64,000 nucleotides of DNA. Origin: Amycolatopsis deserti (GTDB lineage: Bacteria; Actinomycetota; Actinomycetes; Mycobacteriales; Pseudonocardiaceae). The translations under genes were made by a program, and so were the position numbers. Shown one piece after another: positions 39,720 through 48,448 of the stretch (the first letter of the stretch is position 1; every line of letters begins with the position of its first letter). The stretch is from NCBI RefSeq assembly GCF_014653945.1, contig NZ_BNAU01000001.1, forward strand, positions 1,426,001-1,490,000, given 5' to 3'. Below the pieces are notes generated by a model. The model did not search any database. It saw only the letters and a list, made by a program, of their open reading frames with translations, and was not told where the DNA came from.

Positions 39720-41723
39720 TCAGGCCGGCGCGGGCGGCTCCGGGTCCGGCGGCCCGAGTGCGGCGTCGACGGCCTGCTCCACGATCGTGTCCATGGTGCC
39801 CAGGTAGGTCGCGCCGACGTGGTTGTCGTCGAGGTAGACCAGCACGTTGCCGATCACCGGCGGGCAGACGGCCTCGTCGCAGTAGTAGTCGCTGAAGTCC
39901 AGGAACGACACGTTCGGGGGAACGTCGTCGAGGAAGAGCCACGGCGGCTCGTCGGCGTAGAAGTCGGCGCGCGGCGGGTTGCACTCAGGGGCGTCCGCAC
40001 CGCGCAGCTCCACGCACTCCGACGGCGCGTAGTCGAAGCGCGGGTTGTCCCGCACCGCGAGCACCGGGATCCCGGCCGCTTCGATCTTCCGCCACTGCGC
40101 GACGAACCCCGGCGGGGTCCGCTCGGTGAGCCCGGCCCGCACGTCGCGGGTGCCGGTGGTGAACACGGCGTCCGGCCGCAGGTCGAGGATCTCATCGGCG
40201 GCCGCGGCGTTCCAGTCACGGCAGGCCTGGTCCTCCGGGTCGATCTCGGACTCGGTGGAGAACGGGCACCCGCCTCGCGACATCACCACCAGTTGCCAGT
40301 TCCGCCGCTGCGCCACCGGTTCCAGGGCCGCGATGAACTGGGTGGGGTGCGAGTCGCCGACGATGACCAGCGTCCTCTCCGGTGGGCCCTCCGGCGTGGT
40401 GGTGCAGACCAGCAGCTCGCTGCCGCGCGGCGAGTCGGCGCAGTTGTCGATCCAGGCCCAGTCGTCCGGCAGCGCGAGCGGCGAGGGCACCGGCGCCACG
40501 TCGGCGGCGCCCTGGTAGACGAACCCGGGCGTGCGGGCCAGGGCGCCGGGGTGGTCGAGACCACCGGCCGCGGGCGCGCCGGAGCGGGCCAGGCCCGCGA
40601 CCTGCCAGGCGCCCGCGGCGGCGAGCACCGGGATCATCGCCAGCACGGCGAACCGGTAGGCGCCGCGCACCGTCAGCTGTGACCGGCGCACCGGCGTCTC
40701 GACCAGGTGGTGGGTGGCCACCGCCAGGGCGAGGGAGACGCCGATGACGACCGCGCCGCCGAGGAGGCCGACCTCCGCGCGGCCGCGGTGGACCAGGTAG
40801 AGCACCAGCACCGGCCAGTGCCACAGGTAGAGGGGGAAGCTGAGCTTGCCGAGCCAGGTCAGCGGGCGGGCGGTGAGCAGCCGGTCGGCGCCGGCGGGGC
40901 TGCCGGTGGCGCCGGCGAGCAGCACGAGCGCGGCAGCGGTGACCGGCCACAGCGCGGCGATGCCGGGGAAGACGGTGCCGACCTGGAGCACGAGCCCGCA
41001 GGCGACGAGCCCGGCGACGCCGAGCCAGCCGAGCCCGATCCGCAGCGCCGCGGGCAGCGTGATCGCGTCGATGACCAGCGCGAGCAGCCCGCCGAGGGCG
41101 AACTCCCAGATCCGGGTGAGCGCGGAGAAGTAGGCCAGCGGCTGGTTCTCCGCGGTCAGCCACACCGAGTAGACCAGCGACGCGGTGGTCAGGACCACCA
41201 GGGTGGTGGTGAGGGCGGGGCGCAGGCGCGCCCGCGCGGCGGCGGCGAGGCCCGCCACGAGCAGCGGCCAGAGGAGGTAGAACTGGCCCTGGATGGACAG
41301 CGACCAGAAGTGCTGCACCACGCTGGCGTCGCTGTGCTGGGCGAAGTAGTCGGCGGAGTTCGCGGCGAGCTGCCAGTTCTCCAGGTAGAGCGCGGCGGCG
41401 AAGACCTCGCGGATGGTGGCGAACCAGCGGGCCTGCGGCAGCACGAGCGCGGCGGCCGCGATGACCACGAGCAGCACGGTGAGCGCGGCCGGGAACAGCC
41501 GGGTGATGGTGCGGGCCCACAGCGCGCGGACGTCGATGCGGCCGCGTTGCCCGGCGCGGAAGAGCTGGCCGGTGATCAGGAAGCCGGTGAGGAAGAAGAA
41601 CACGTCGACGCCGCCGGAGATCCGGCCGAGCCACACGTGGTAGACGACCACGAGGACGCAGGCGAGCGCGCGCAGGCCGTCGATCTCGGGGCGGTACCGG
41701 GTACGGGGGTGGGGCGGGGTCAT
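39720..41723 (-). CDS. OafA-type membrane acyltransferase with C-terminal SGNH domain
   Basis: 667-aa membrane protein that O-acylates a cell-surface glycan or secreted metabolite. The first ~370 residues are an acyltransferase-3 domain: RYRPEIDGLRALACVLVVVY, GGVDVFFFLTGFLITGQLF, and ~10 hydrophobic helices. The rest is an extracytoplasmic SGNH hydrolase-like domain with VIVGDSHPTQF (catalytic Ser block) and a late DDNHV with Asp/His. ATG 41723 is preferred; an in-frame GTG at 41729 is possible. A common actinobacterial architecture. Divergent from a NUDIX gene. Confidence 0.9.
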   Translation of the reverse strand: MTPPHPRTRYRPEIDGLRALACVLVVVYHVWLGRISGGVDVFFFLTGFLITGQLFRAGQRGRIDVRALWARTITRLFPAALTVLLVVIAAAALVLPQARWFATIREVFAAALYLENWQLAANSADYFAQHSDASVVQHFWSLSIQGQFYLLWPLLVAGLAAAARARLRPALTTTLVVLTTASLVYSVWLTAENQPLAYFSALTRIWEFALGGLLALVIDAITLPAALRIGLGWLGVAGLVACGLVLQVGTVFPGIAALWPVTAAALVLLAGATGSPAGADRLLTARPLTWLGKLSFPLYLWHWPVLVLYLVHRGRAEVGLLGGAVVIGVSLALAVATHHLVETPVRRSQLTVRGAYRFAVLAMIPVLAAAGAWQVAGLARSGAPAAGGLDHPGALARTPGFVYQGAADVAPVPSPLALPDDWAWIDNCADSPRGSELLVCTTTPEGPPERTLVIVGDSHPTQFIAALEPVAQRRNWQLVVMSRGGCPFSTESEIDPEDQACRDWNAAAADEILDLRPDAVFTTGTRDVRAGLTERTPPGFVAQWRKIEAAGIPVLAVRDNPRFDYAPSECVELRGADAPECNPPRADFYADEPPWLFLDDVPPNVSFLDFSDYYCDEAVCPPVIGNVLVYLDDNHVGATYLGTMDTIVEQAVDAALGPPDPEPPAPA

Positions 41724-41803
41724 CGGCACCTTTCCTCACTCGGCGTTCCCGGCGAGATCGAGATTACCCACGGCCGTGGCGCGCTCCGGCTAGGGTCGGC
41801 GGG

Positions 41804-42379
41804 GTGCGGACCGACGTGATCGAGGCGTTCCCGCGGGTGGCCGTGCCGCTGGACGGGCGCCGCGCGGCAGCGGTCGCGATCGTGGTGGCCGGGGACGAGC
41901 CGGTGATCTGGGTGACCCGCCGGGCGAGCAGGATGAGGGCGCATCCCGGGCAGTTCGCGTTGCCGGGCGGCCGGGTCGACCCGGGTGAGGACGCGATCGG
42001 GGCGGCGCTGCGCGAGCTCGAGGAGGAGCTGGGGGTGGCCGCGGAGCGCGCGGACTGCGTCGGCGTGCTCGACGACTACCCGACGCGCTCGGGGTACGTG
42101 ATCACGCCGGTGGTCGTGCGGTTGCCGGGCGCGGTGCGGCTGCGCCCGAACCCGGACGAGGTGGCGCGGGTGCATGTGGTGGGACTGCGGGAGCTGGCGG
42201 TGGAGCCGCGGTTCCTGACGATCCCGGAGTCGGACCGGCCGGTGATCCAGCTGCCGCTCGCGGGCCACCTGGTGCACGCCCCGACGGCGGCGGTGCTGTA
42301 CCAGTTCCGGGAGGCCGCGCTGTACGGCCGCACCACGAGGGTCGCGCACCTGGAGCAGCCGGTGTTCGCGTGGCGGTGA
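41804..42379 (+). CDS. NUDIX hydrolase (CoA pyrophosphatase-like)
   Basis: 191-aa NUDIX enzyme that would cleave a nucleoside-diphosphate-X compound. The NUDIX box is complete: the G of GGRVDPGE through REL-EE-LG (G-x5-E-x7-R-E-U-x-E-E-x-G-U). The upstream RMRAHPGQFALPGG resembles the CoA-pyrophosphatase subgroup. GTG 41804 is the start used. Standalone, divergent from the acyltransferase gene. Confidence 0.88.
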   Translation: MRTDVIEAFPRVAVPLDGRRAAAVAIVVAGDEPVIWVTRRASRMRAHPGQFALPGGRVDPGEDAIGAALRELEEELGVAAERADCVGVLDDYPTRSGYVITPVVVRLPGAVRLRPNPDEVARVHVVGLRELAVEPRFLTIPESDRPVIQLPLAGHLVHAPTAAVLYQFREAALYGRTTRVAHLEQPVFAWR

Positions 42380-42688
42380 GGCCGCCGTTCCGGCGGTGGA
42401 GCGCCGGGCGGCAGGCGCCCACGGCCACCGGCTGGTCCCGGCAATGACGTTGGATCGATCCCACCTTGAGGAAAAGGCCGGATGTCCACGGGCACGAACC
42501 CGCCTGAGGCGGGCCCAGCCGCGGCGCCCGGCGCCTCAGTCGGCAGAGCCGCATTCCGCGCCGCGGGCTGAGCGGGCGCCTACGCGCCGCCCGCGCGGGC
42601 TCAGCGCGGGCGCCCACTCCGCGATCGTGCCGATGCCTCAGCGCCCGGGAGAGCCGCGGCTCAGCACCCTGGGCGCCAACCCCCGGCG
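42380..42688. other. Intergenic region, no gene recognised
   Basis: About 300 nt between the NUDIX gene and the small 57-aa gene. Short repeats of GCCTCAG/GCTCAGC and inverted GC blocks occur, but no reading frame, RNA gene or terminator can be supported. Confidence 0.5.
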
Positions 42689-42862
42689 TCAGCCGTGCTG
42701 GGGGGCCTCCGCCGCCGGCGCGGTGGGCGGCTCCGCACCCGCTTCGCGGACCTGCCAGTTCTCCAGTCCGCCGCCGAGGCGGTCGGCGTAGTGCTCCGCC
42801 GCCGCCTGGGTCGGGAACCGGATCTCCTGCGCGCGCGACACGTGCGTGATCTTGTAGGCCAT
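42689..42862 (-). CDS. 57-aa small protein downstream of an SOS-box-like element
   Basis: Small protein starting MAYKITHVSRAQEIRFPTQA, then ...HYADRLGGGLENWQV and an Ala/Pro-rich tail. ATG 42862 has GGGGAGTGGTG upstream. The ~45-residue core with a single Trp looks folded (beta-alpha type); the tail is disordered. No family recognised. A 16-bp palindrome matching the actinobacterial LexA box with one mismatch lies ~65 bp upstream, so DNA-damage induction is proposed (inference). Confidence 0.65.
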   Translation of the reverse strand: MAYKITHVSRAQEIRFPTQAAAEHYADRLGGGLENWQVREAGAEPPTAPAAEAPQHG

Positions 42863-42927
42863 CACCACTCCCCTGCCCCTGTCGTTCTTTCGCGGCCCGT
42901 CACTCCCCGACCGGCCGCGTCGAACAG

Positions 42928-42943
42928 TAGAACACCTGTTCGA
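42928..42943. promoter_or_regulatory. LexA/SOS-box-like palindrome
   Basis: TAGAACACCTGTTCGA, one mismatch from TCGAACANNTGTTCGA, the known actinobacterial/Gram-positive LexA target. An overlapping longer inverted repeat (GTCGAACA at 42919, TGTTCGAC at 42937) offers an alternative reading. It lies in the only promoter space of the 57-aa gene. Confidence 0.6.
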
Positions 42944-43009
42944 CGACACGCAAGCCGACACGCCGGTCTCCGGCAGGGAATTTTTGATCGTCCACTCAGG
43001 ACATTCACC

Positions 43010-44002
43010 TCAGCGGAATAGTGGCTGGCCAACGGCATCCCGGCCGATGATCTCCTCCAGCGACTCACCCGTGGGGGTCATCACCCTCGCGGTGAGCGCG
43101 TCCCGGAAGTGGCGCTCGACGCTCACGTCCTTGCGCGCCGCCGCGAAGCCGCACAGCCGGAGCAGCCGGTCGCCGACCTCGGTGGCCGTCTCCGCGGCGA
43201 CCAGCCGCGCCTGCACCGCGCGCACCATCGCGTCGGGGCGGCCGGTGGTGACCGCGGCGACGGTGTCGTCGAAGAACGCGCGCAGCAGGTCGGTCCGCGT
43301 GCGCAGCGCGGTGAACTCCGGCCGTCCCGGAACGTGCCCGGCCGCGAGCATCGCCTCGATCAGGCCGAGTGTGAACGCGGTGCCGAGCACCAGGAAGCCC
43401 GGCAGCGCGACCGCCAGACCATCCGCGACCACGGAGCCGGCCGGGATCGCGACGTGGTCCGCGGTCACCGAGGTCGCGGCGCTGCCGCGCAGGCCGACCC
43501 CGTCGAACGGCGCGCCGATCCGCAGACCCGGCACGGCGCCGCCGACCAGCACGGCCCCGGAGTCACAGGTCCACACGTAGCTGTCCGCCTCGCCCGCGGC
43601 CACCACCCAGCTCTTGACCCCGTCCAGCTCGGCGGCCCGCACGGTGCACCGGTCGCTGGGAGCGCCGAGTGCGAGCGTGATCAGATGCTCCCCGCGGGCG
43701 ATCGCGCCGCGCACTTCGGGCGGGCCGTGCGCCTCCACCAGCGCGGTGGCGGCGTAGTGGGTGAGGAGCACCATCGCGGTCGAGCCGCACACCCCGGCGA
43801 CGCGTTCGACCACGCGCGCGGTCTCGGCGAGACCGGCGCCCCCGCCGCCCACCGCTGGCGCGCTGGCCAATCCCAGCAGCCCGACCTCACCGAGCGCGCT
43901 GATCCCCGACCGCGGGAAGCACCCGGCGCGGTCGACCTGGTCGGCCTGCGGGGCGATCGTCGACTCGATCACCGAATCGAGCAGAACGGTGTGGTCGAGC
44001 AT
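43010..44002 (-). CDS. Acyl-CoA dehydrogenase family protein
   Basis: 330-aa FAD-dependent acyl-CoA dehydrogenase-like protein, somewhat shorter than the usual ~380. Visible elements: GEVGLLGLASAPAVGGGGAG, GSTAMVLLTHYAATALVEA, a middle beta domain with VKSWVVAAGEADSYVW, and the C-terminal helix VERHFRDALTARVMTPTGES. The catalytic Glu cannot be placed confidently. It may be a flavin-dependent oxidoreductase or monooxygenase of the same fold. ATG 44002 is used. Divergent from the SDR gene at 44107. Confidence 0.82.
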   Translation of the reverse strand: MLDHTVLLDSVIESTIAPQADQVDRAGCFPRSGISALGEVGLLGLASAPAVGGGGAGLAETARVVERVAGVCGSTAMVLLTHYAATALVEAHGPPEVRGAIARGEHLITLALGAPSDRCTVRAAELDGVKSWVVAAGEADSYVWTCDSGAVLVGGAVPGLRIGAPFDGVGLRGSAATSVTADHVAIPAGSVVADGLAVALPGFLVLGTAFTLGLIEAMLAAGHVPGRPEFTALRTRTDLLRAFFDDTVAAVTTGRPDAMVRAVQARLVAAETATEVGDRLLRLCGFAAARKDVSVERHFRDALTARVMTPTGESLEEIIGRDAVGQPLFR

Positions 44003-44106
44003 CGGCCACCACCTAGCGTGCGGGGATGCGGACACTGCGTTACTACCCGGCGGCCGCCCCGGAAAACCACCGGATAGGGCCGCCCCCGCCCGGGTAGCCG
44101 GGAGGC

Positions 44107-45099
44107 ATGGGAGTCGTGGTGGTGACGGGAGCCAGCGGCGGGGTCGGCCGGGCGACGGCGCGGGCGTTCGCCGAACGGGGTGACGACGTCGCGCTGCTCG
44201 CCCGCGGCGAGGCGGGGTTGCGGGCCGCCGCGCGGGAGGTCGAGGAGGCCGGGAGGCGGGCGCTGCCGATCCAGGTCGACGTGGCCGACTTCGCGGCCGT
44301 CGACCGCGCGGCGAGCCGGGCCGAGGCGGAGCTGGGGCCTGTCGACGTGTGGGTCAACGCGGCGTTCAGCGGGGTGTTCGCGCCGTTCACGGAGGTGGCG
44401 CCGGAGGAGTTCCGCCGGGTCACGGAGGTGACCTACCTGGGGTTCGTGCACGGCACGCGGGCGGCGCTGGACCGGATGCGGCCGCGGGACCGGGGCGTGA
44501 TCGTGCAGGCCGGGTCGGCGCTGGCCTACCGCGGCATCCCGCTGCAGTCGGCCTACTGCGGGGCGAAGCACGCGATCCAGGGGTTCACCGAGTCGCTGCG
44601 GTGCGAGCTGCTGCACGAGCGGTCCGGGGTGCGGGTGACGATGGTGCAGCTGCCCGGGATGAACACGCCGCAGTTCGACTGGGTGCTCTCGCGGCTGCCG
44701 CGGCGGGCGCAGCCGGTCGCGCCGGTGTACCAGCCGGAGGTCGCGGCGCGGGCGATCGTGCACGCCGCCGAGCACCCCGGGCGGCGCGAGTACTGGGTCG
44801 GCGGCTCGACGGTGGCCACCCTGCTCGGCGACAAGTTCGCGCCCGGGCTGCTGGACCGCTACCTGGCCCGCACGGGCTACGGATCGCAGCAGGCGGAGCA
44901 GCGGCGCGACCCGCGGCAGCCGGCGAACCTGTGGACCCCGGCCGACGAGCGCCGCGACTTCGGCGCGCACGGCCGTTTCGACCGCCGCGCCGTGCGGCGG
45001 ATGGTGCAGCCGTGGGCCTCCCGGCACCATGGCCTGCTGGGCGCGGCCGGGCTGCTGCTCGCCACCGTGGGTGGGGTGCTCGCTCGCGCGCGCCGCTGA
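44107..45099 (+). CDS. SDR-family oxidoreductase with C-terminal membrane segment
   Basis: 330-aa short-chain dehydrogenase. The cofactor motif is VTGASGGVGRATARAFAERG. Active-site residues are Ser in QAGSALAYRG and Y-x3-K in YCGAKHAIQG. After the ~250-residue SDR core there is a tail with a hydrophobic stretch GLLGAAGLLLATVGGVLA and basic end RARR, likely a membrane anchor. Substrate unknown. The last 120 nt of the gene are the first unit of a tandem duplication that continues to 45570, described separately. Confidence 0.9.
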   Translation: MGVVVVTGASGGVGRATARAFAERGDDVALLARGEAGLRAAAREVEEAGRRALPIQVDVADFAAVDRAASRAEAELGPVDVWVNAAFSGVFAPFTEVAPEEFRRVTEVTYLGFVHGTRAALDRMRPRDRGVIVQAGSALAYRGIPLQSAYCGAKHAIQGFTESLRCELLHERSGVRVTMVQLPGMNTPQFDWVLSRLPRRAQPVAPVYQPEVAARAIVHAAEHPGRREYWVGGSTVATLLGDKFAPGLLDRYLARTGYGSQQAEQRRDPRQPANLWTPADERRDFGAHGRFDRRAVRRMVQPWASRHHGLLGAAGLLLATVGGVLARARR

Positions 45100-45570
45100 C
45101 CGCCGTGCTGGGGGGTGCGGCAGGTGCCTGATCGCTCGCGCCGCGGTGGGAGCCGCCTGGCGGCACCACAGGGGGCAGGACTGCTGCTCGCCACCTTGGG
45201 CGGTAGTCGCTCGCGCGCCGCTGACCGCGCCCACGCGGCGCCGCCCGCCGCAGGCGCCACCCGACGGCACCGCTGCCCCGACCGCCGCGCCGTGCGGCGG
45301 ATGGTGCAGCCAGGGGCTTCCCGGCACCACGGCCCGCTCAGCGCGGCCGGACTGCTGCTCGCCACCCTGGGCGGCAGTCACTCGCGCGCCGCTGACCGCG
45401 CCCACGCCGCGCCGCCCGCCGCAGGCGCCACCCGGCGGCACCGCTGCCCGACCGCCGCGCCGTGCGGCGGATGGTGCAGCCAGGGGCTTCCCGGCACCAC
45501 GGCCTGCTCGGCGCGGCCGGGCTGCTGCTCGCCACCCTGCGTGGGGTGCTCGCCCGCGCCCGCCGCTGAC
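44981..45570 (+). repeat. Tandem copies of the SDR gene 3' end
   Basis: Four units beginning at the same point: 44981-45100 (the true gene end), 45101-45280 (diverged at its start), 45281-45450 (170 nt) and 45451-45570 (120 nt). The first and last are ~90% identical and each ends with the GVLARARR-stop. The middle units share an extra segment with inverted GGCGCC blocks. This explains 45100-45570 without a separate gene. Confidence 0.85.
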
Positions 45571-45619
45571 GCGAGTCCACCGCCTGCCGCAGCAGAGGGC
45601 CTCGCCCCGGACGCCCCAG

Positions 45620-46912
45620 TTAACCGCCCTCGATGGTCACCGGCGTCAAGTGCCTTCGGAACCAGTCGCGAGCCAGGCAGGCCGCCGCGTCGAGCGTGCC
45701 CGGCTCCTCGAACAGGTGCGTCGCCCCGGGGACGACCGCCAGGTGCGCCTCGCCGCGGAGCTGGGTGTGCGCGGTCCGGTGCAGCTCCACTTCGGCGGCG
45801 TCGCGGGCGCCCGCGATCAGCATCGTCGGCGTGCGGACCCATCCCAGGCGCTTCGCCGCCAGGTCGGGCCGTCCGCCGCGCGCCACCACCGCCGCCACCT
45901 CCACCCGGTAGTCCGTCGCCGCCAGCAGCGCCGCCGCGGCCCCGGTGCCCGTGCCGAAGTACCCGACCGGCAGGCCCGTCCGCGCGCGCACCCACCGCGT
46001 CACCTCCACCAGCCGGCTCGCCAGCAGTTCGACGGCGAACACCCGCGCCCGGTCGGCCTCCTCGCTCGGCGTCAGCAGGTCCACCAGCAGCGTCGCGATC
46101 CCCGCCCGGTGCAGCGGTTCCGCCGCCGACCGCGCCCGCGGGCTGTACCGGCCGGTGCCACTGCCGTGCGCGAACACCACGATCCCCGCCGCACACTCCG
46201 GCACCGTCAGCCGCCCGCCGAGGGGCACCGCCCCGACGAACACGGTGACCTCCTCGTCGCTCGTCGCCGGGTCCGGATCACCGGGCTCGCCCGCCAGCAG
46301 CCGCGCGACCTCCTCGTCCGGGGTCTGCGTGAAGTCGTCGTACCACTGCCCCACCGCGGTGAACGCCGCCGGGCACTCCAGGCACACCACGTCGTCGGCG
46401 TCCTCGCGCAGCGCCGCCACCGCCTGCCGCGCCGCGACCGGCACCGCGACCACGACCCGCCGCGCCCCCGCCGCCCGCGCGGCCGCCACCGCGACCCGCG
46501 CGCTGGCTCCGGTCGCCATCCCGTCGTCGACGACGATCGCGGTGCGTCCCGCCAGCGGCACCGGCGCCCGCCCGGCCCGGAACCGCGCGGCGCGACGGTC
46601 CAGTTCGGACCGTTCCGCCGCCTCCACCGCCGCCAGCTCCGCCGCGCTGATCCCGAACCGCCGCACCAGATCGGGGTCCACCAGGCGCAGCCCGCCCTCG
46701 CCGATCGCGCCCAGCGCGAGCTCCGGCTGGAACGGCAGGCCCAGCTTGCGCACCAGGACCACGTCCAGCGGCGCGCCGAGCACGCGGGCCACCTCGGCCG
46801 CGACCGGCACACCCCCACGGGGCAGCCCGAGCACCACCACGTCGCTGCCTCGCCACCGGTCCAGTCGCGCCGCGAGGCGGCGACCGGCGTCCCTCCGGTC
46901 GGTGAACGGCAT
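45620..46912 (-). CDS. Phosphoribosyltransferase-dienelactone hydrolase fusion protein
   Basis: 430-aa two-domain protein. Residues ~1-215 are a type I phosphoribosyltransferase: VVLGLPRGGVPVAAEVARVL and the PRPP loop AIVVDDGMATGASARVA. Residues ~225-430 are an alpha/beta (dienelactone hydrolase-like) domain: GIVVFAHGSGTGRYSPR, then YFGTGTGAAAALLAA at the elbow, where Ser is replaced by Thr, and a late AVVPGATHLFEEP. M. tuberculosis Rv0571c has this architecture and belongs to the DosR dormancy regulon; a similar hypoxia or stress role here is inference. ATG 46912 follows GGAGG. Confidence 0.87.
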   Translation of the reverse strand: MPFTDRRDAGRRLAARLDRWRGSDVVVLGLPRGGVPVAAEVARVLGAPLDVVLVRKLGLPFQPELALGAIGEGGLRLVDPDLVRRFGISAAELAAVEAAERSELDRRAARFRAGRAPVPLAGRTAIVVDDGMATGASARVAVAAARAAGARRVVVAVPVAARQAVAALREDADDVVCLECPAAFTAVGQWYDDFTQTPDEEVARLLAGEPGDPDPATSDEEVTVFVGAVPLGGRLTVPECAAGIVVFAHGSGTGRYSPRARSAAEPLHRAGIATLLVDLLTPSEEADRARVFAVELLASRLVEVTRWVRARTGLPVGYFGTGTGAAAALLAATDYRVEVAAVVARGGRPDLAAKRLGWVRTPTMLIAGARDAAEVELHRTAHTQLRGEAHLAVVPGATHLFEEPGTLDAAACLARDWFRRHLTPVTIEGG

Positions 46913-47032
46913 CGGAGTACCTCCTCCGCGAAGTTCTCCGGCGACCGTATCGGCGCCGCCGGTCCGCGGCGAGAGTCCTAGGGCCCCACTGGGCCGAACG
47001 GCGGCACGGCAACCGCCGCGCACCGTCCGTGC

Positions 47033-48355
47033 TCAGCCGGTGAACTCACGCCGGATCCCGCGCCACACGGCGTCATAATCGGGTTGCCGGTGCGCGGCCG
47101 ACGCGGCGAAGCCCGTCGTCACCACGGGCCAGCGCGTCTCGAACATGAACGCGAGCGTGTCGTCGATCTTCTGCGGCACCAGCTCCTGCGTGCTGGCCTT
47201 GGCGTAGGTGGCGGCGTCCGGGCCGTGCGCCGACCACATGTTGTGCAGGCTCGCCCCGCCCGGCACGAACCCTTCGGCCTTGGCGTCGTAGACGCCCTTG
47301 ACCAGGCCCATGAACTCGCTCATCACGTTGCGGTGGTACCAGGGCGGCCGGAAGGTGTCCTCGCCGACGAGCCAGCGCGGCGCGAAGACCACGAAGTCCG
47401 CGTTGGCCTGCCCGGGCAGTTCCGACGGCGAGGTCAGCACCGTGTAGATCGACGGGTCGGGGTGGTCGTAGCTGACAGTGCCCATCACGTTGAACCGCGC
47501 AGTGTCGTACTTGTAGGCGGCGTGGTTGCCGTGCCAGGCCACGACGTCCAGCGGCGAGTGGTCGTACTCGGCCGCCCACAGCCGGCCGCCGAACTTCTGC
47601 ACCACCTCGACGGTCGCCTCGCGGTCCTCGAACGCCGCGACCGGGTACTGGAAGTCGCGCGGGTTGGCCAGTCCGTTGGCGCCGATCGGCCCGAGCTCGG
47701 GCAGGGTGAACGGCTGGCCGTAGTTCTCGCACACGTAGCCGCGCGCGCGGTCGCCGAGCAGGTCGACGCGGAACCGGACGCCGCGGCCGATCACCGCGAT
47801 CTCCCCCGGTTCGACGCGCAGCCTGCCGTATTCGGTGTGGACCATCAGTCCACCGAGTTCCGGCACCACCAGCAGTTCCCCGTCCGCGTCGACGAAGCAG
47901 CGGTCGGTCATGGAGCGGTTCGCGCGGTAGACGTGGATGCCGATGCCGGCGCGCTGCAGGACGTTGCCGGTGGCGCCGACGGTGTAGAGGCCGTCGACGA
48001 AATCGGCCGGCTCGTCCGGGAACGGCACCGGGTCCCAGCGCATCCGGTTCGGGTCGGGCACGCCGTCGATCACCGGCGCGCTGCGCAGCGTCGGATGCTC
48101 GATCGGGTGAAACGGCGGATGCGCGGCGGAGGGCCGGATGCGGTAGACCCAGCTGCGCCGGTTGTGCGCGCGCGGCTCGGTGAAGGCGGTGGCGCTGTGC
48201 TGTTCGGCGTAGAGCCCGAGCGGCGCGCGCTGCGGGGAGTTGCGGCCGACCGGCAGGGCGCCGGGGACCGCCTCGCTGTGGTGCTCGTTGCCGAAGCCCG
48301 TCAGGTACGCCAGCTCCGTGCCCGCCCGGACGCCCGGCTCGATCGTGCTCGTCAT
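47033..48355 (-). CDS. hmgA: Homogentisate 1,2-dioxygenase
   Basis: 440-aa enzyme that opens the ring of homogentisate in tyrosine/phenylalanine catabolism. The N-terminus [19 protein letters not shown] and the later blocks [35 protein letters not shown] and [19 protein letters not shown] are characteristic. Iron-binding His and Glu lie in the last ([16 protein letters not shown]) and [15 protein letters not shown] 48355 is the start used. No maleylacetoacetate isomerase or fumarylacetoacetase gene is adjacent, so the pathway continues elsewhere. Confidence 0.95.
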   Translation of the reverse strand: MTSTIEPGVRAGTELAYLTGFGNEHHSEAVPGALPVGRNSPQRAPLGLYAEQHSATAFTEPRAHNRRSWVYRIRPSAAHPPFHPIEHPTLRSAPVIDGVPDPNRMRWDPVPFPDEPADFVDGLYTVGATGNVLQRAGIGIHVYRANRSMTDRCFVDADGELLVVPELGGLMVHTEYGRLRVEPGEIAVIGRGVRFRVDLLGDRARGYVCENYGQPFTLPELGPIGANGLANPRDFQYPVAAFEDREATVEVVQKFGGRLWAAEYDHSPLDVVAWHGNHAAYKYDTARFNVMGTVSYDHPDPSIYTVLTSPSELPGQANADFVVFAPRWLVGEDTFRPPWYHRNVMSEFMGLVKGVYDAKAEGFVPGGASLHNMWSAHGPDAATYAKASTQELVPQKIDDTLAFMFETRWPVVTTGFAASAAHRQPDYDAVWRGIRREFTG

Positions 48356-48448
48356 CGTGCACACCCCACCCTGGTCGGCTGCTGAGCTGACTACCAGCGT
48401 CGTCGGGTGGCGCACGCGGGTCAACTTCGGCGGCGCGCTTGCCGGTGG

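Noticed and set aside
45115..46248. A plus-strand 377-codon frame after the SDR gene.
   Set aside because: It runs through the duplicated SDR 3' ends and then antisense to the phosphoribosyltransferase fusion; it is a by-product of the repeat.
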